A DNA stretch of 64,000 nt from an uncultured Rhodospirillales bacterium (GTDB lineage Bacteria; Pseudomonadota; Alphaproteobacteria; Rhodospirillales; UBA2165). The first letter of the stretch is position 1; each line of letters begins with the position of its first letter. The DNA lies in the NCBI GenBank assembly GCA_913055735.1, contig CAJXKD010000001.1:620001-684000 (forward strand). The letters run 5' to 3'. The notes beneath the pieces were generated by a model. That model had not been told where the DNA came from. It ran no database searches and saw nothing but the letters and a program-made list of their open reading frames with translations. This document shows positions 24,598 through 31,690 of this stretch, piece by piece. The position numbers and the translations under genes are program-made.

Positions 24598-24676
24598 GCG
24601 GCGCGCCGTCCCAAGGAACCCATGCGCAAGCACCTACGTGACTATCCAACCGATTGCATTCTTTAGGAGGTATCAA

Positions 24677-25684
24677 ATGAAGCGATTGGCCAAATATGCA
24701 TTGGCGGCGGCGGTGGCGCTTACCGCTGTCACCGGCGCGCAAGCCGCCGAAATGAAGGAACTGAAATTCGGCATCCTCGCCGTCGAATCTCAGGACCATT
24801 TGATGAAGCGTTGGGGGCCAGTGATTGAACGGCTTTCCGAGCGAAGCGGTATGAAGGTCGAGCCCTTCTTCGCTTCCGACTATACGGGTGTCATCGAAGC
24901 CCAACGGTTCAATAAGGTCGATATCGTTCACTACGGCAACAAATCGGCCATGACCGCGGTTGACCGCTCCGGTGCCGAGGTCTTCGCCAAGACCGTCGAG
25001 AAAGACGGTTCGCAAGGGTACTACTCCATCCTGGTGACCCATAAAGACAACACCAACATCAACAACCTGAAAGACGTTTTGGCCTGCAACAAGTCGATCG
25101 ACTTCGGTATCGGCGATCCGCAGTCCACCTCGGGCTTCCTTGTCCCGACCACTTTTGTGTTCGCCGCGAACGAGGTTGAGCCGCGCGACTGCTTCAAGAC
25201 GGTGCGCAACGCCAGCCACGAAGCGAACCTGTTGTCGGTTGCCAACAAGCAGGTTGACGTCGCCACCGCCAACAACCGCGCCCTTTACATCCGCCTCAAG
25301 GCCAACAACCCCAAGGCCTATGATTCGGTCAAGGAAATCTGGCGTTCGCCGCTGATCCCGTCGGATCCGCTCGCCTGGCGCAAAAATCTGCCGGAAGAGG
25401 TGAAGGCCAAGATCATGTACACCTTCCTCGGCATCGGCCGTATCGGCGACGAGGAAACCCTCAAAAAGGACCGCGCCGCCCTCCAAAACGCCGGCTGGGG
25501 TGGCTTTCTGCCGTCCTCCAATCTTCAGCTCTTGCCGATCCGCGAAATGGAGTTCACCAAGGAAATGGTGAAAGTCCAGAACGACGAAACGCGGACGGAA
25601 GCTGAGAAGAAAAAGCTGATCGCGGAACTCAAAGAAAAGATTCGCGACGTGCGGGCAAAAGTAGCAGCTCTGCCCAATATGTAA
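24677..25684 (+). CDS. phnD: Phosphonate ABC transporter substrate-binding protein (second system)
   Basis: A 335-residue periplasmic protein with a signal peptide ending at TGAQAA. The fold is close to the E. coli 2-aminoethylphosphonate-binding PhnD: KELKFGILAVESQDHL, FFASDYTGVIEAQRFNKVDIVHYGNKSA, GDPQSTSGFLVPTTFVFA (anion-binding Ser/Thr loop) and WRSPLIPSDPLAWRKNLPEE. A charged C-terminal helix follows. It has a strong TTAGGAGG ribosome site and is followed by a hairpin before phnE-2. It probably takes up common alkyl and amino phosphonates. Confidence 0.95.
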   Translation: MKRLAKYALAAAVALTAVTGAQAAEMKELKFGILAVESQDHLMKRWGPVIERLSERSGMKVEPFFASDYTGVIEAQRFNKVDIVHYGNKSAMTAVDRSGAEVFAKTVEKDGSQGYYSILVTHKDNTNINNLKDVLACNKSIDFGIGDPQSTSGFLVPTTFVFAANEVEPRDCFKTVRNASHEANLLSVANKQVDVATANNRALYIRLKANNPKAYDSVKEIWRSPLIPSDPLAWRKNLPEEVKAKIMYTFLGIGRIGDEETLKKDRAALQNAGWGGFLPSSNLQLLPIREMEFTKEMVKVQNDETRTEAEKKKLIAELKEKIRDVRAKVAALPNM

Positions 25685-25692
25685 GTCCTAAG

Positions 25693-25728
25693 AACGGCGC
25701 GCCTTTTTAACCAAGGCGCGCCGTTTTT
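25693..25728 (+). terminator. Hairpin between phnD-2 and phnE-2
   Basis: AACGGCGCGCCTT and AAGGCGCGCCGTT form a perfect 13-bp stem with a seven-base loop, followed by three Ts. It lies inside the phnCDE-2 operon, nine bases after the phnD-2 stop. Such hairpins lower expression of the permease relative to the binding protein, or protect the upstream message. Confidence 0.75.
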
Positions 25729-25761
25729 CTATCCGCAACGAGTATTTTCGGGAAATACGCC

Positions 25762-26697
25762 ATGCAGCAGGCCCACGTGCACTCGATCGGTTTTCAACAG
25801 GTTGAATTGCCGAAACCGGAACTGACGCAAGAAATTTACAAATGGGCGATTTGGGGCGGGTTCTTTCTGCTGCTCATCTGGTCCTTCGTTCCAGCCGAAA
25901 TGCATCGGGTAACGGAACTTTGGACCAATGCCGATAACATGGCGACGCTATTGTCGGAGTTCGTCGAGCCGAGCTTCCGCTATTGGCGCCAATATCTGGA
26001 ACTCATGCTCGAGACGGTCCAAATGGCGGTTTGGGGAAGCTTCCTCAGTGTCGTCTTTGCCGTTCCCTTCGGTTTGCTGTCGTCGGAAAATATCGCTCCC
26101 AACTGGATCCGGTTTCCGGTCCGGCGTCTGATGGATGCTTTTCGCGCCATCAACGAGTTGGTCTTCGCGCTGATCTTCGTTGCCGCCGTCGGCCTCGGCC
26201 CGCTTGCCGGCGTGATGGCCTTGACGGTGCATACGACCGGCACCCTCGCCAAACTCTTCTCCGAGGCCGTCGAGGCCATCGATCCACGCCCCGTCGAAGG
26301 GATCCGCGCCACCGGGGCCAATACCATCCAGGAGATCACCTTCGGTGTGATCCCGCAGGTTCTGCCCCTATGGATTTCCTACTCTCTCTACCGTTTCGAA
26401 GCGAACGTCCGATCCGCGACGGTGCTCGGCATCGTCGGCGCCGGCGGTGTCGGCATGGCCCTTTCGGAGGCCTTGCGTGGGTTCAACTTCGGCGCCTCCG
26501 CGGCCATCTTGCTGATCATCATTTTGACGGTCTCGCTTCTCGACGTTTTCTCTCAATATCTGCGTAAGGTCGTCATCGACGGCGTCGAGCATAAGAAGCT
26601 CGCCATTTACTTCGGCGTCCTGTTCGTCATCTTCTTGTTCGTTGAACTAGCGGTTCGCAAAGTCATCGACATCAACGCGCTAATCCGCGCCATCTGA
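25762..26697 (+). CDS. phnE: Phosphonate ABC transporter permease (second system)
   Basis: A 311-residue inner-membrane permease. Helices are predicted near residues 28-45, 85-110, 130-155, 205-225, 245-265 and 278-298. The ATPase docking loop is [22 protein letters not shown] and [22 protein letters not shown] is the conserved C-terminal PhnE block. Three bases separate its stop from the EEP-family gene. Confidence 0.94.
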   Translation: MQQAHVHSIGFQQVELPKPELTQEIYKWAIWGGFFLLLIWSFVPAEMHRVTELWTNADNMATLLSEFVEPSFRYWRQYLELMLETVQMAVWGSFLSVVFAVPFGLLSSENIAPNWIRFPVRRLMDAFRAINELVFALIFVAAVGLGPLAGVMALTVHTTGTLAKLFSEAVEAIDPRPVEGIRATGANTIQEITFGVIPQVLPLWISYSLYRFEANVRSATVLGIVGAGGVGMALSEALRGFNFGASAAILLIIILTVSLLDVFSQYLRKVVIDGVEHKKLAIYFGVLFVIFLFVELAVRKVIDINALIRAI

Positions 26698-26699
26698 TC

Positions 26700-27590
26700 A
26701 TGTACCGGGGCCGAACTCCCCTCACCCCTCTAATCCGCAGCCGGCGGCGGCAATTGCCGCTGTCGGGTTTCGTGCCGTCCCTCCCACCGGAGCTGCACCG
26801 GCCGGATCGCATTACCCTGGTGACGTTAAACACCTGGAAGGGCGAAGGCGACTACGCCAAGCGTGTCGCCGCGATGGGTAGCCTGCTCGCCGGATTGGAC
26901 GCCGATATAGTGCTTCTGCAAGAGGTGCTTGCCGTCCCAGAACAGGGCGTCAATACCGCGTTTGCACTCGCGCGCGACCTTGGCCTTTACGCCACCTACC
27001 ATCCGGCACGGGAAAAACGACGAACGGTCGAGGGCCGGCGAATTGTATGCCAATCGGGAATGGCCATTCTCAGCCGCCACCCGATCCGATCATCCTCTGC
27101 CATCCAACTGCCGGCGGACGGACGAGACGGCGAGCGGATTGCGCAGGTCGCCGCGCTCGACATCGGCGCGCCGCTCAATGTGCTGAACGTTCATCTCAGT
27201 CACCTCAAAGGTGCGAGAGATCTCCGCCAACGCCAGTTTGCCGCCGCGCTTCGCGGGCTTCCGGATGACAGCTCGAGCGCATCATTGGTCGGCGGCGATT
27301 TCAATGAGTATGTCGATGAGGAATGGGTGTCTTCGTTGGCGAAAACGGCGGGCTTGTCTATCCAGAATAGTCGTTGGGCTGCTCCGGATTTATCGGCCGC
27401 GCCGACCCTGATCGGCTTTGACCCGATGGATGACACTCCACAAGCCCGCTGTCTCGACCACGTTCTGCTTGTCCATGCGTCGAACGTACCGGCGAAGCGC
27501 GTCACGGACTTGAGCCATCATGGCGATGCATTCGCCAGCGATCATATGGCGGTTCGCTCTACCGTAATGTGGCCGGATTTAGCCGCCTAG
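26700..27590 (+). CDS. Endonuclease/exonuclease/phosphatase-family protein in the phnCDE-2 operon
   Basis: A 296-residue EEP-superfamily hydrolase. Family segments are TLNTWKGEGDYAKR (Asn of the active site), ADIVLLQEVL (metal-binding Glu), IVCQSGMAILSRHP, LNVLNVHLSHLKG, LVGGDFNEYVDE (catalytic Asp and Asn) and FASDHMAVRSTV (catalytic Asp-His). No signal peptide or membrane helix. It starts three bases after phnE-2, so it is very likely co-expressed with the transporter. EEP enzymes hydrolyse phosphodiesters; here it could act on a phosphonate ester, a glycerophosphodiester or the cyclic ribose phosphate made by C-P lyase. The catalytic set is intact; the substrate is inferred only from context. 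Confidence 0.85.
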   Translation: MYRGRTPLTPLIRSRRRQLPLSGFVPSLPPELHRPDRITLVTLNTWKGEGDYAKRVAAMGSLLAGLDADIVLLQEVLAVPEQGVNTAFALARDLGLYATYHPAREKRRTVEGRRIVCQSGMAILSRHPIRSSSAIQLPADGRDGERIAQVAALDIGAPLNVLNVHLSHLKGARDLRQRQFAAALRGLPDDSSSASLVGGDFNEYVDEEWVSSLAKTAGLSIQNSRWAAPDLSAAPTLIGFDPMDDTPQARCLDHVLLVHASNVPAKRVTDLSHHGDAFASDHMAVRSTVMWPDLAA

Positions 27591-27603
27591 TTGCCGCTGG
27601 AAT

Positions 27604-28641
27604 TCAAACGACAGCCTGGAAAATCACCCCAGCGGCGATTGCGCCGCAAATGCCAAGGCCGAGATAGGCGGCGAAAACTTGGCGTTTGACCAGAGACCAA
27701 ACGGCAGCCATCGCCGGTATGGAACTGACCGCACCGGCGACCATAAAGGCCATGGCGGCACCCGCACTCATCCCCTGTTCCACAAGCCCCGCGACCAGCG
27801 GCGGCGCGGCATAGCTGTTGAGATAAGCAGGCGCGCCGACGAGCGCGCTGACGACGATCGGGAGGATGCCCTCGCCGCCGACCACCGATCCGATGAGGTC
27901 CGCGGGCACGTAGTGAATGAGCAGCGCCTCGATCAAATAAGCGAAGGTGAGCCATTTCAACAGGAACAGGCCATTGGCCGACGCCTGCGACACGAACTCG
28001 GCCCGGCGTGAGGCCTCTTCCCAAAACGCCCACTTCGGTGTGCCCTTGAAGGGCGACGTGCCGCACCCGCAACAGCCGCCCACCGAATTTGGCCGCAGCG
28101 GATCGGCGAAGGCGCCCCGCCGGATCATCGCCTGCAGGACGAAGCCGCCCATGAGACCGAGCGAGACGGCAGCCACCGCCTTGCCGACGGCAAATTCCCA
28201 ACCGAGGGCACTCGCCGTGATCAGCAGCGTCGGCGGATCGATCAACGGCGACGATAGCCAGAACGCCATGACCGCCGACAAGGGGGCGCCGACGGCCAAC
28301 AAACCGGCGATGAAGGGAATCACCTCGCAGGAGCAGAACGGCGCCAACCCGCCGAACAACGCGGCAAGAAAGATCATCCGCGTTTCCCGGCCCTCGAAGG
28401 CCTTCGCGACCAATGCCTCAGCACCGCTCGCCTTGAGATAACCGATCAGCAGCACGGCGATGGCGATGAACGGCAGCGTGCCGAGTAATGCCGACACCGC
28501 GGTATCGAAGAACGGCAGGATGTTGTTTCGATCGATGACAAAGACCGCAATCGGGATCAAGGCCGCCAGGACCCAAACGGATCCCAGCCAATCGAGGCCA
28601 CGGTGCAAACTAGCGTAACTCCTTAGGGCGATTTCCGTCAT
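27604..28641 (-). CDS. ArsP/DUF318-type metal or organoarsenical permease
   Basis: A 345-residue inner-membrane protein with about eight helices. FGGLAPFCSCEVIPFIAGLLAVGAPLSAVMAFWLSSPLIDPP is the conserved permease signature with a buried CSC pair (the preceding residues are charged loops), and a cytoplasmic GGCCGCGTSPFKG cluster suggests thiol-reactive metal binding. Similar proteins are ArsP (methylarsenite export) and SO_0444-type Cu/Zn efflux permeases; I cannot decide between them. The ATG at 28641 follows GGAAAGAG. An ArsR regulator gene ends 19 bases upstream on the same strand. Confidence 0.8.
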   Translation of the reverse strand: MTEIALRSYASLHRGLDWLGSVWVLAALIPIAVFVIDRNNILPFFDTAVSALLGTLPFIAIAVLLIGYLKASGAEALVAKAFEGRETRMIFLAALFGGLAPFCSCEVIPFIAGLLAVGAPLSAVMAFWLSSPLIDPPTLLITASALGWEFAVGKAVAAVSLGLMGGFVLQAMIRRGAFADPLRPNSVGGCCGCGTSPFKGTPKWAFWEEASRRAEFVSQASANGLFLLKWLTFAYLIEALLIHYVPADLIGSVVGGEGILPIVVSALVGAPAYLNSYAAPPLVAGLVEQGMSAGAAMAFMVAGAVSSIPAMAAVWSLVKRQVFAAYLGLGICGAIAAGVIFQAVV

Positions 28642-28660
28642 TGCTCTTTCCTGTTTGAAT

Positions 28661-28978
28661 TCAAGCAGACCGCTTCCGGGCGGTATTTGCGTCGACACAG
28701 CATTCCTTGAGAAGAAATCCGGCCAACTCCTCGAGTTGGTCGAAGCGCGCGCGATTGATGACGGTCCGGCCAAGCTTTTCCTGCTCAATCAATCCGGCAT
28801 CCGCGAGAAACCGCAAGTGATGCGCCAGGGTCGAGGCGGGAACGTTCAACTGCGCCTGAACCTGCCCAACATTCAACCCCTCGGGCCCAGCGCGGACCAA
28901 CGCCAATAGAACCTCGAGCCGGGGCTCCGATCCCGCCGCCGCAAACCCCTGCGCGGCTTCTTCCAATTTCAAGGACAT
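28661..28978 (-). CDS. ArsR-family metalloregulatory repressor
   Basis: A 105-residue winged-helix protein: RLEVLLALVRAGPEGLNVGQVQAQLNVPASTLAHHLRFLADAGLIEQEK is the full HTH, and the C-terminal LLKECCVDA carries a Cys pair suited to metalloid or soft-metal sensing. ATG at 28978 is preferred over an upstream frame extension. It is followed by the permease gene and preceded by a perfect inverted repeat at 29003-29022, its likely operator. Confidence 0.88.
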   Translation of the reverse strand: MSLKLEEAAQGFAAAGSEPRLEVLLALVRAGPEGLNVGQVQAQLNVPASTLAHHLRFLADAGLIEQEKLGRTVINRARFDQLEELAGFLLKECCVDANTARKRSA

Positions 28979-29002
28979 GGCCCACCTTATCAAAGAAACG
29001 AA

Positions 29003-29022
29003 ATAACTAGTATTATAGTTAT
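29003..29022 (-). promoter_or_regulatory. Probable ArsR operator
   Basis: ATAACTA-gtatta-TAGTTAT is a perfect 7-6-7 inverted repeat 25 bases upstream of the ArsR start, in an AT-rich promoter region. ArsR proteins bind AT-rich 12-2-12-like or shorter inverted repeats in their own promoters, so autoregulation is expected. Confidence 0.6.
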
Positions 29023-29337
29023 ATTACAATCGATCGAGTTCCTGCGGAAGCTGCTCCGGTTCGATTTGATATTTTGGATTTCGGTGTCTGGCTTTGACCT
29101 GCGGTTATCAGGTCATGAGACGAAATGGCGTAACAGGGAACCGACGCCCTCGATCAGGCACCTTCTCGTAGCCTTGCGCGAAGAACCGGCCATCAAGACC
29201 CTATTCGAGGCAGAACCGAACCGCAGATGCAGGGGAGATATTTATAATCGGCATAGCTCATTCCTATTCTCGGCATCAAGTTTGCTTAGGAATTACTCCA
29301 AAGGTCTAATTTCAGCAGGAACGACAGCTTTTCGCCG
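29023..29337. other. Intergenic region before nasT
   Basis: This region holds an inverted repeat GACCTG-N7-CAGGTC at 29096-29114 and a perfect -10 hexamer TATAAT at 29243-29248, without a recognisable -35, that could serve nasT. An ATG-started frame of 91 codons (29066-29341) runs into nasT but has no ribosome site or recognisable domain and is not called. Confidence 0.4.
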
Positions 29338-29928
29338 ATGAGTGCCGCCGAAAGCATCACCATTCTGATCATTGATGAGAACCAGATTCGGGCGTCTATC
29401 CTCAAGGACGGCCTGTCCGAGGCCGGCCATACGCGGATCGTGGTGATCGACGAGATGAGCAATCTGCTCCGCAAGATCGTCGATGCCGATCCCGACGTCA
29501 TTTTCATCGATCTCGAGAACCCCAACCGCGACGTGCTGGAGCAGATGTTCATGGTATCGCGCACGGTGCGCCGACCGGTCGCCATGTTCGTCGATCAATC
29601 GGATTCCGCTTCCATCGAGGCCGCCATCGACGCCGGCGTTAGCGCCTATGTGGTCGACGGGCTGAAGAAGGAGCGGGTGAAATCCATCCTCGACATGACC
29701 ATCAGCCGCTTTAACGCCTTCGCCCGCCTGCAGGCCGAACTGGATGCCGCCAAGCAGAAACTGGAAGACCGCAAGATCATCGAAAAGGCGAAGGGAATCC
29801 TGATGCAGACGCGGAACCTTACCGAGGAGCAAGCCTATGCGCTCCTGCGCAAGAACGCCATGGACCGGGAAATCAAGATATCTGAACTAGCGCGCAGCCT
29901 GGTCACCGCGTCTGGGCTGCTTGAATAG
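29338..29928 (+). CDS. nasT: ANTAR-domain antiterminator NasT
   Basis: A 196-residue protein: receiver-like domain (residues 5-120, ITILIIDENQIRASILKDGL, IFIDLENPNRDVLEQM) with a C-terminal ANTAR helix bundle (KLEDRKIIEKAKGILMQTR, then LTEEQAYALLRKNAMDRE). ANTAR proteins bind paired hexaloop hairpins in leader RNA and prevent termination. It precedes nasS by nine bases. In the known system NasS holds NasT until nitrate or nitrite binds NasS, after which NasT allows expression of the assimilation operon. The predicted RNA target is at 31468-31511. Confidence 0.92.
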   Translation: MSAAESITILIIDENQIRASILKDGLSEAGHTRIVVIDEMSNLLRKIVDADPDVIFIDLENPNRDVLEQMFMVSRTVRRPVAMFVDQSDSASIEAAIDAGVSAYVVDGLKKERVKSILDMTISRFNAFARLQAELDAAKQKLEDRKIIEKAKGILMQTRNLTEEQAYALLRKNAMDREIKISELARSLVTASGLLE

Positions 29929-29937
29929 GGGGAGAGA

Positions 29938-31293
29938 ATGTTGATCGATGCCAGCGAACGGTTTCGGAAAGCAGGTCAAAAACGAGGCAAGGAGGCCAAG
30001 GGAGCCATGAACGACACCCCCGTGCGGCGCCGGCAAACGACGCTCCGCTGCGGCTTTATCCCATTGATCGATTGCGCTGTCCCCGTTGTTGCCAAGGAAA
30101 TGGGCTTCGCCGCCCAAGAGAACATCGATCTGCAACTCGTCCGCGAAACATCCTGGGCCAATATTCGCGACCGGGTTACGGTCGGTCATATCGAGGGCGC
30201 GCACATGCTGGCAGGAATGGCGATTGCCGCCAATCTAGGGCTCGGCAACGTCCGCTCTGCCTTGGCGGCGCCCTTCTCCCTCGGTCTCAACGGCAACGCC
30301 ATTACCGTCTCGACCAGCCTTTACGAGCGCATGGCCGCGGCATCGGATCTAACCGGCGCGGAAGGCCCCATGGAAATGGCACAGGCCCTGGCCGAGGTGA
30401 TTGCGGCGCGCAAAGCGGCGGGGGACGAACCGCTGACCTTCGGCATGGTTTATCCCTTCTCATGCCACAATTACGAGCTTCGTTATTGGCTGGCCGCGGC
30501 CGGCATTCATCCCGATCAGGATGTCCGCATTGTCGTCATTCCGCCGCCATTGATGGTCGAGTATCTGGAGGGTGGCTTCGTCGACGGTTTCTGTGTCGGC
30601 GAACCGTGGAACAGTTTGGCGGCGACGGCAGGTGCCGGGCGTCTGATCGTCGCCAATGCGGATCTGTGGCGCATGGGACCGGAAAAGGTCCTAGGCCTCC
30701 GCACCGACTGGATCGAGCGGGAACCGGAAGCGGTTGCCGCGCTTATCCGTGCCATGGACCGGGCCGCGCGCTGGGCGGACGATCCCGCCAACCGAACCGA
30801 ACTAGCAGCCCTCCTTTCGCAACCCGACTATGTCGGCGTCGACGCGAAACTCGTCGAAAACATTCTTGCCGGCGTCTTGCAGCGCTCGCCGACGGAGCCG
30901 CCCACCGAAACCCCGAACCTGGTTCTGTTCCACCGCAACGCGGCGAACTTTCCCTGGAAATCGCATGCGCTCTGGATCTATTCGCAGATGGTTCGGTGGG
31001 GTCAAGTGCCGGACACGCCCAGAAACCGGGAGATCGCCGCTGCAACCTATCGGCCCGATCTTTACCGTCATGCCTTGCGCGATTTCCAGATCGCGATGCC
31101 GGCCCGCAACTCTAAACTCGAAGGGTCGCTGCGCGAGGCCACCCCCGTCGGATCGGAAAGCGGCACCTTGTATCTCGGACCCGACGAATTCTTCGACGGC
31201 CGCCGCTTCGATCCCGACAGGCTCGATGACTATCTGGCCTCGTTCGACATCAGCCGACCCTTCGATCCCGACGCCATGGCGCACTTCGCCTAA
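29938..31293 (+). CDS. nasS: Nitrate sensor NasS
   Basis: 451 residues from the ATG at 29938, which has GGGGGAGA upstream; an in-frame ATG at 30007 with AAGGAGG further away is also possible. The protein is an NrtA/CmpA-fold receptor without signal peptide: [58 protein letters not shown] and VDGFCVGEPWNSLAA. It shares these segments with NrtA at 31691 but is cytoplasmic, as NasS is. It forms the regulatory pair with the preceding nasT. Confidence 0.92.
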   Translation: MLIDASERFRKAGQKRGKEAKGAMNDTPVRRRQTTLRCGFIPLIDCAVPVVAKEMGFAAQENIDLQLVRETSWANIRDRVTVGHIEGAHMLAGMAIAANLGLGNVRSALAAPFSLGLNGNAITVSTSLYERMAAASDLTGAEGPMEMAQALAEVIAARKAAGDEPLTFGMVYPFSCHNYELRYWLAAAGIHPDQDVRIVVIPPPLMVEYLEGGFVDGFCVGEPWNSLAATAGAGRLIVANADLWRMGPEKVLGLRTDWIEREPEAVAALIRAMDRAARWADDPANRTELAALLSQPDYVGVDAKLVENILAGVLQRSPTEPPTETPNLVLFHRNAANFPWKSHALWIYSQMVRWGQVPDTPRNREIAAATYRPDLYRHALRDFQIAMPARNSKLEGSLREATPVGSESGTLYLGPDEFFDGRRFDPDRLDDYLASFDISRPFDPDAMAHFA

Positions 31294-31392
31294 ATTGTCT
31301 ATTTTTTAATCAAAAATAATACTTGATTATAAGATAGGCAGTTTGATAGGGTGTTTTTATCGCCGCTGGGCCACCTAACCGCCCAGAATTAG

Positions 31393-31421
31393 AAAAAGGC
31401 GTTGTAATACAACACCTTTTT
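31393..31421. promoter_or_regulatory. 29-bp palindrome upstream of the sigma-54 promoter
   Basis: AAAAAGGCGTTGTA-A-TACAACACCTTTTT pairs as 14-1-14 with a single mismatch. It ends 16 bases before the -24 element, too close for a typical distant enhancer but possible for a repressor or activator. It may instead be a bidirectional terminator for nasS. It does not match the NtrC consensus. Confidence 0.5.
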
Positions 31422-31436
31422 GCATTGCCAAAGATT

Positions 31437-31452
31437 TGGCACGGCGGTTGCT
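31437..31452 (+). promoter_or_regulatory. Sigma-54 promoter of the nitrate assimilation operon
   Basis: TGGCACG-GCGG-TTGCT is a perfect match to the -24/-12 consensus TGGCACG-N4-TTGCW, with GG and GC ten bases apart. Transcription would start near 31463, five bases before the first hexaloop hairpin. It predicts RpoN and an NtrC-like activator, so expression under nitrogen limitation. Confidence 0.88.
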
Positions 31453-31467
31453 TTTCTAAAGACGCAT

Positions 31468-31511
31468 CACCAACGACGGTGTATCGCGCGATCCTCACCC
31501 GCTGAAGGGTG
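31468..31511 (+). promoter_or_regulatory. Candidate ANTAR-target hairpin pair in the nrtA leader
   Basis: Two short stems each close a six-base loop: CACC-AACGAC-GGTG at 31468-31481 and CACCC-GCTGAA-GGGTG at 31496-31511, separated by 14 bases. The ANTAR motif is a pair of hexaloops with A at loop position 1 and G at position 4; the first loop fits both, the second has G at position 1. Placed at the very 5' end of the predicted transcript and downstream of nasTS, this is a good candidate NasT site. Confidence 0.65.
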
Positions 31512-31524
31512 CTCCCCACAGATG

Positions 31525-31617
31525 GAATTCATGGGCCGATGGCGGCTGCCTGTTTGCCGCTGGGTCTGACCCGAACGGGCCCCAAACGGACCCCAAGGCG
31601 GACCATGAACTGAATTC
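31525..31617 (+). promoter_or_regulatory. Long-range structured domain in the nrtA leader
   Basis: GAATTCATGGGCCG at 31525-31538 is complementary to CGGACCATGAACTGAATTC at 31599-31617 apart from small bulges, enclosing GC-rich internal stems such as GCGGC...GCCGC. The domain could hold the terminator arm that the ANTAR hairpins oppose, although no clear U-tract follows. Confidence 0.4.
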
Positions 31618-31690
31618 TCGAAAACCGGCCCTTTCGAGGGCGCAACTGGCACTTCCGTTTCAACGTGACGGACTCTGTAGGAGAAGTACC

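Noticed and set aside
24362-25486. Antisense frame over phnC-2 and phnD-2 (374 codons)
   Set aside because: Overlaps two certain genes and has no ribosome site or domain.
29066-29341. 91-codon frame just before nasT
   Set aside because: No ribosome site, no domain, and it runs into the nasT start.
30072-31115. Alternate plus-strand frame inside nasS (347 codons)
   Set aside because: Arg/Gly-rich shadow of nasS with no recognisable domain.
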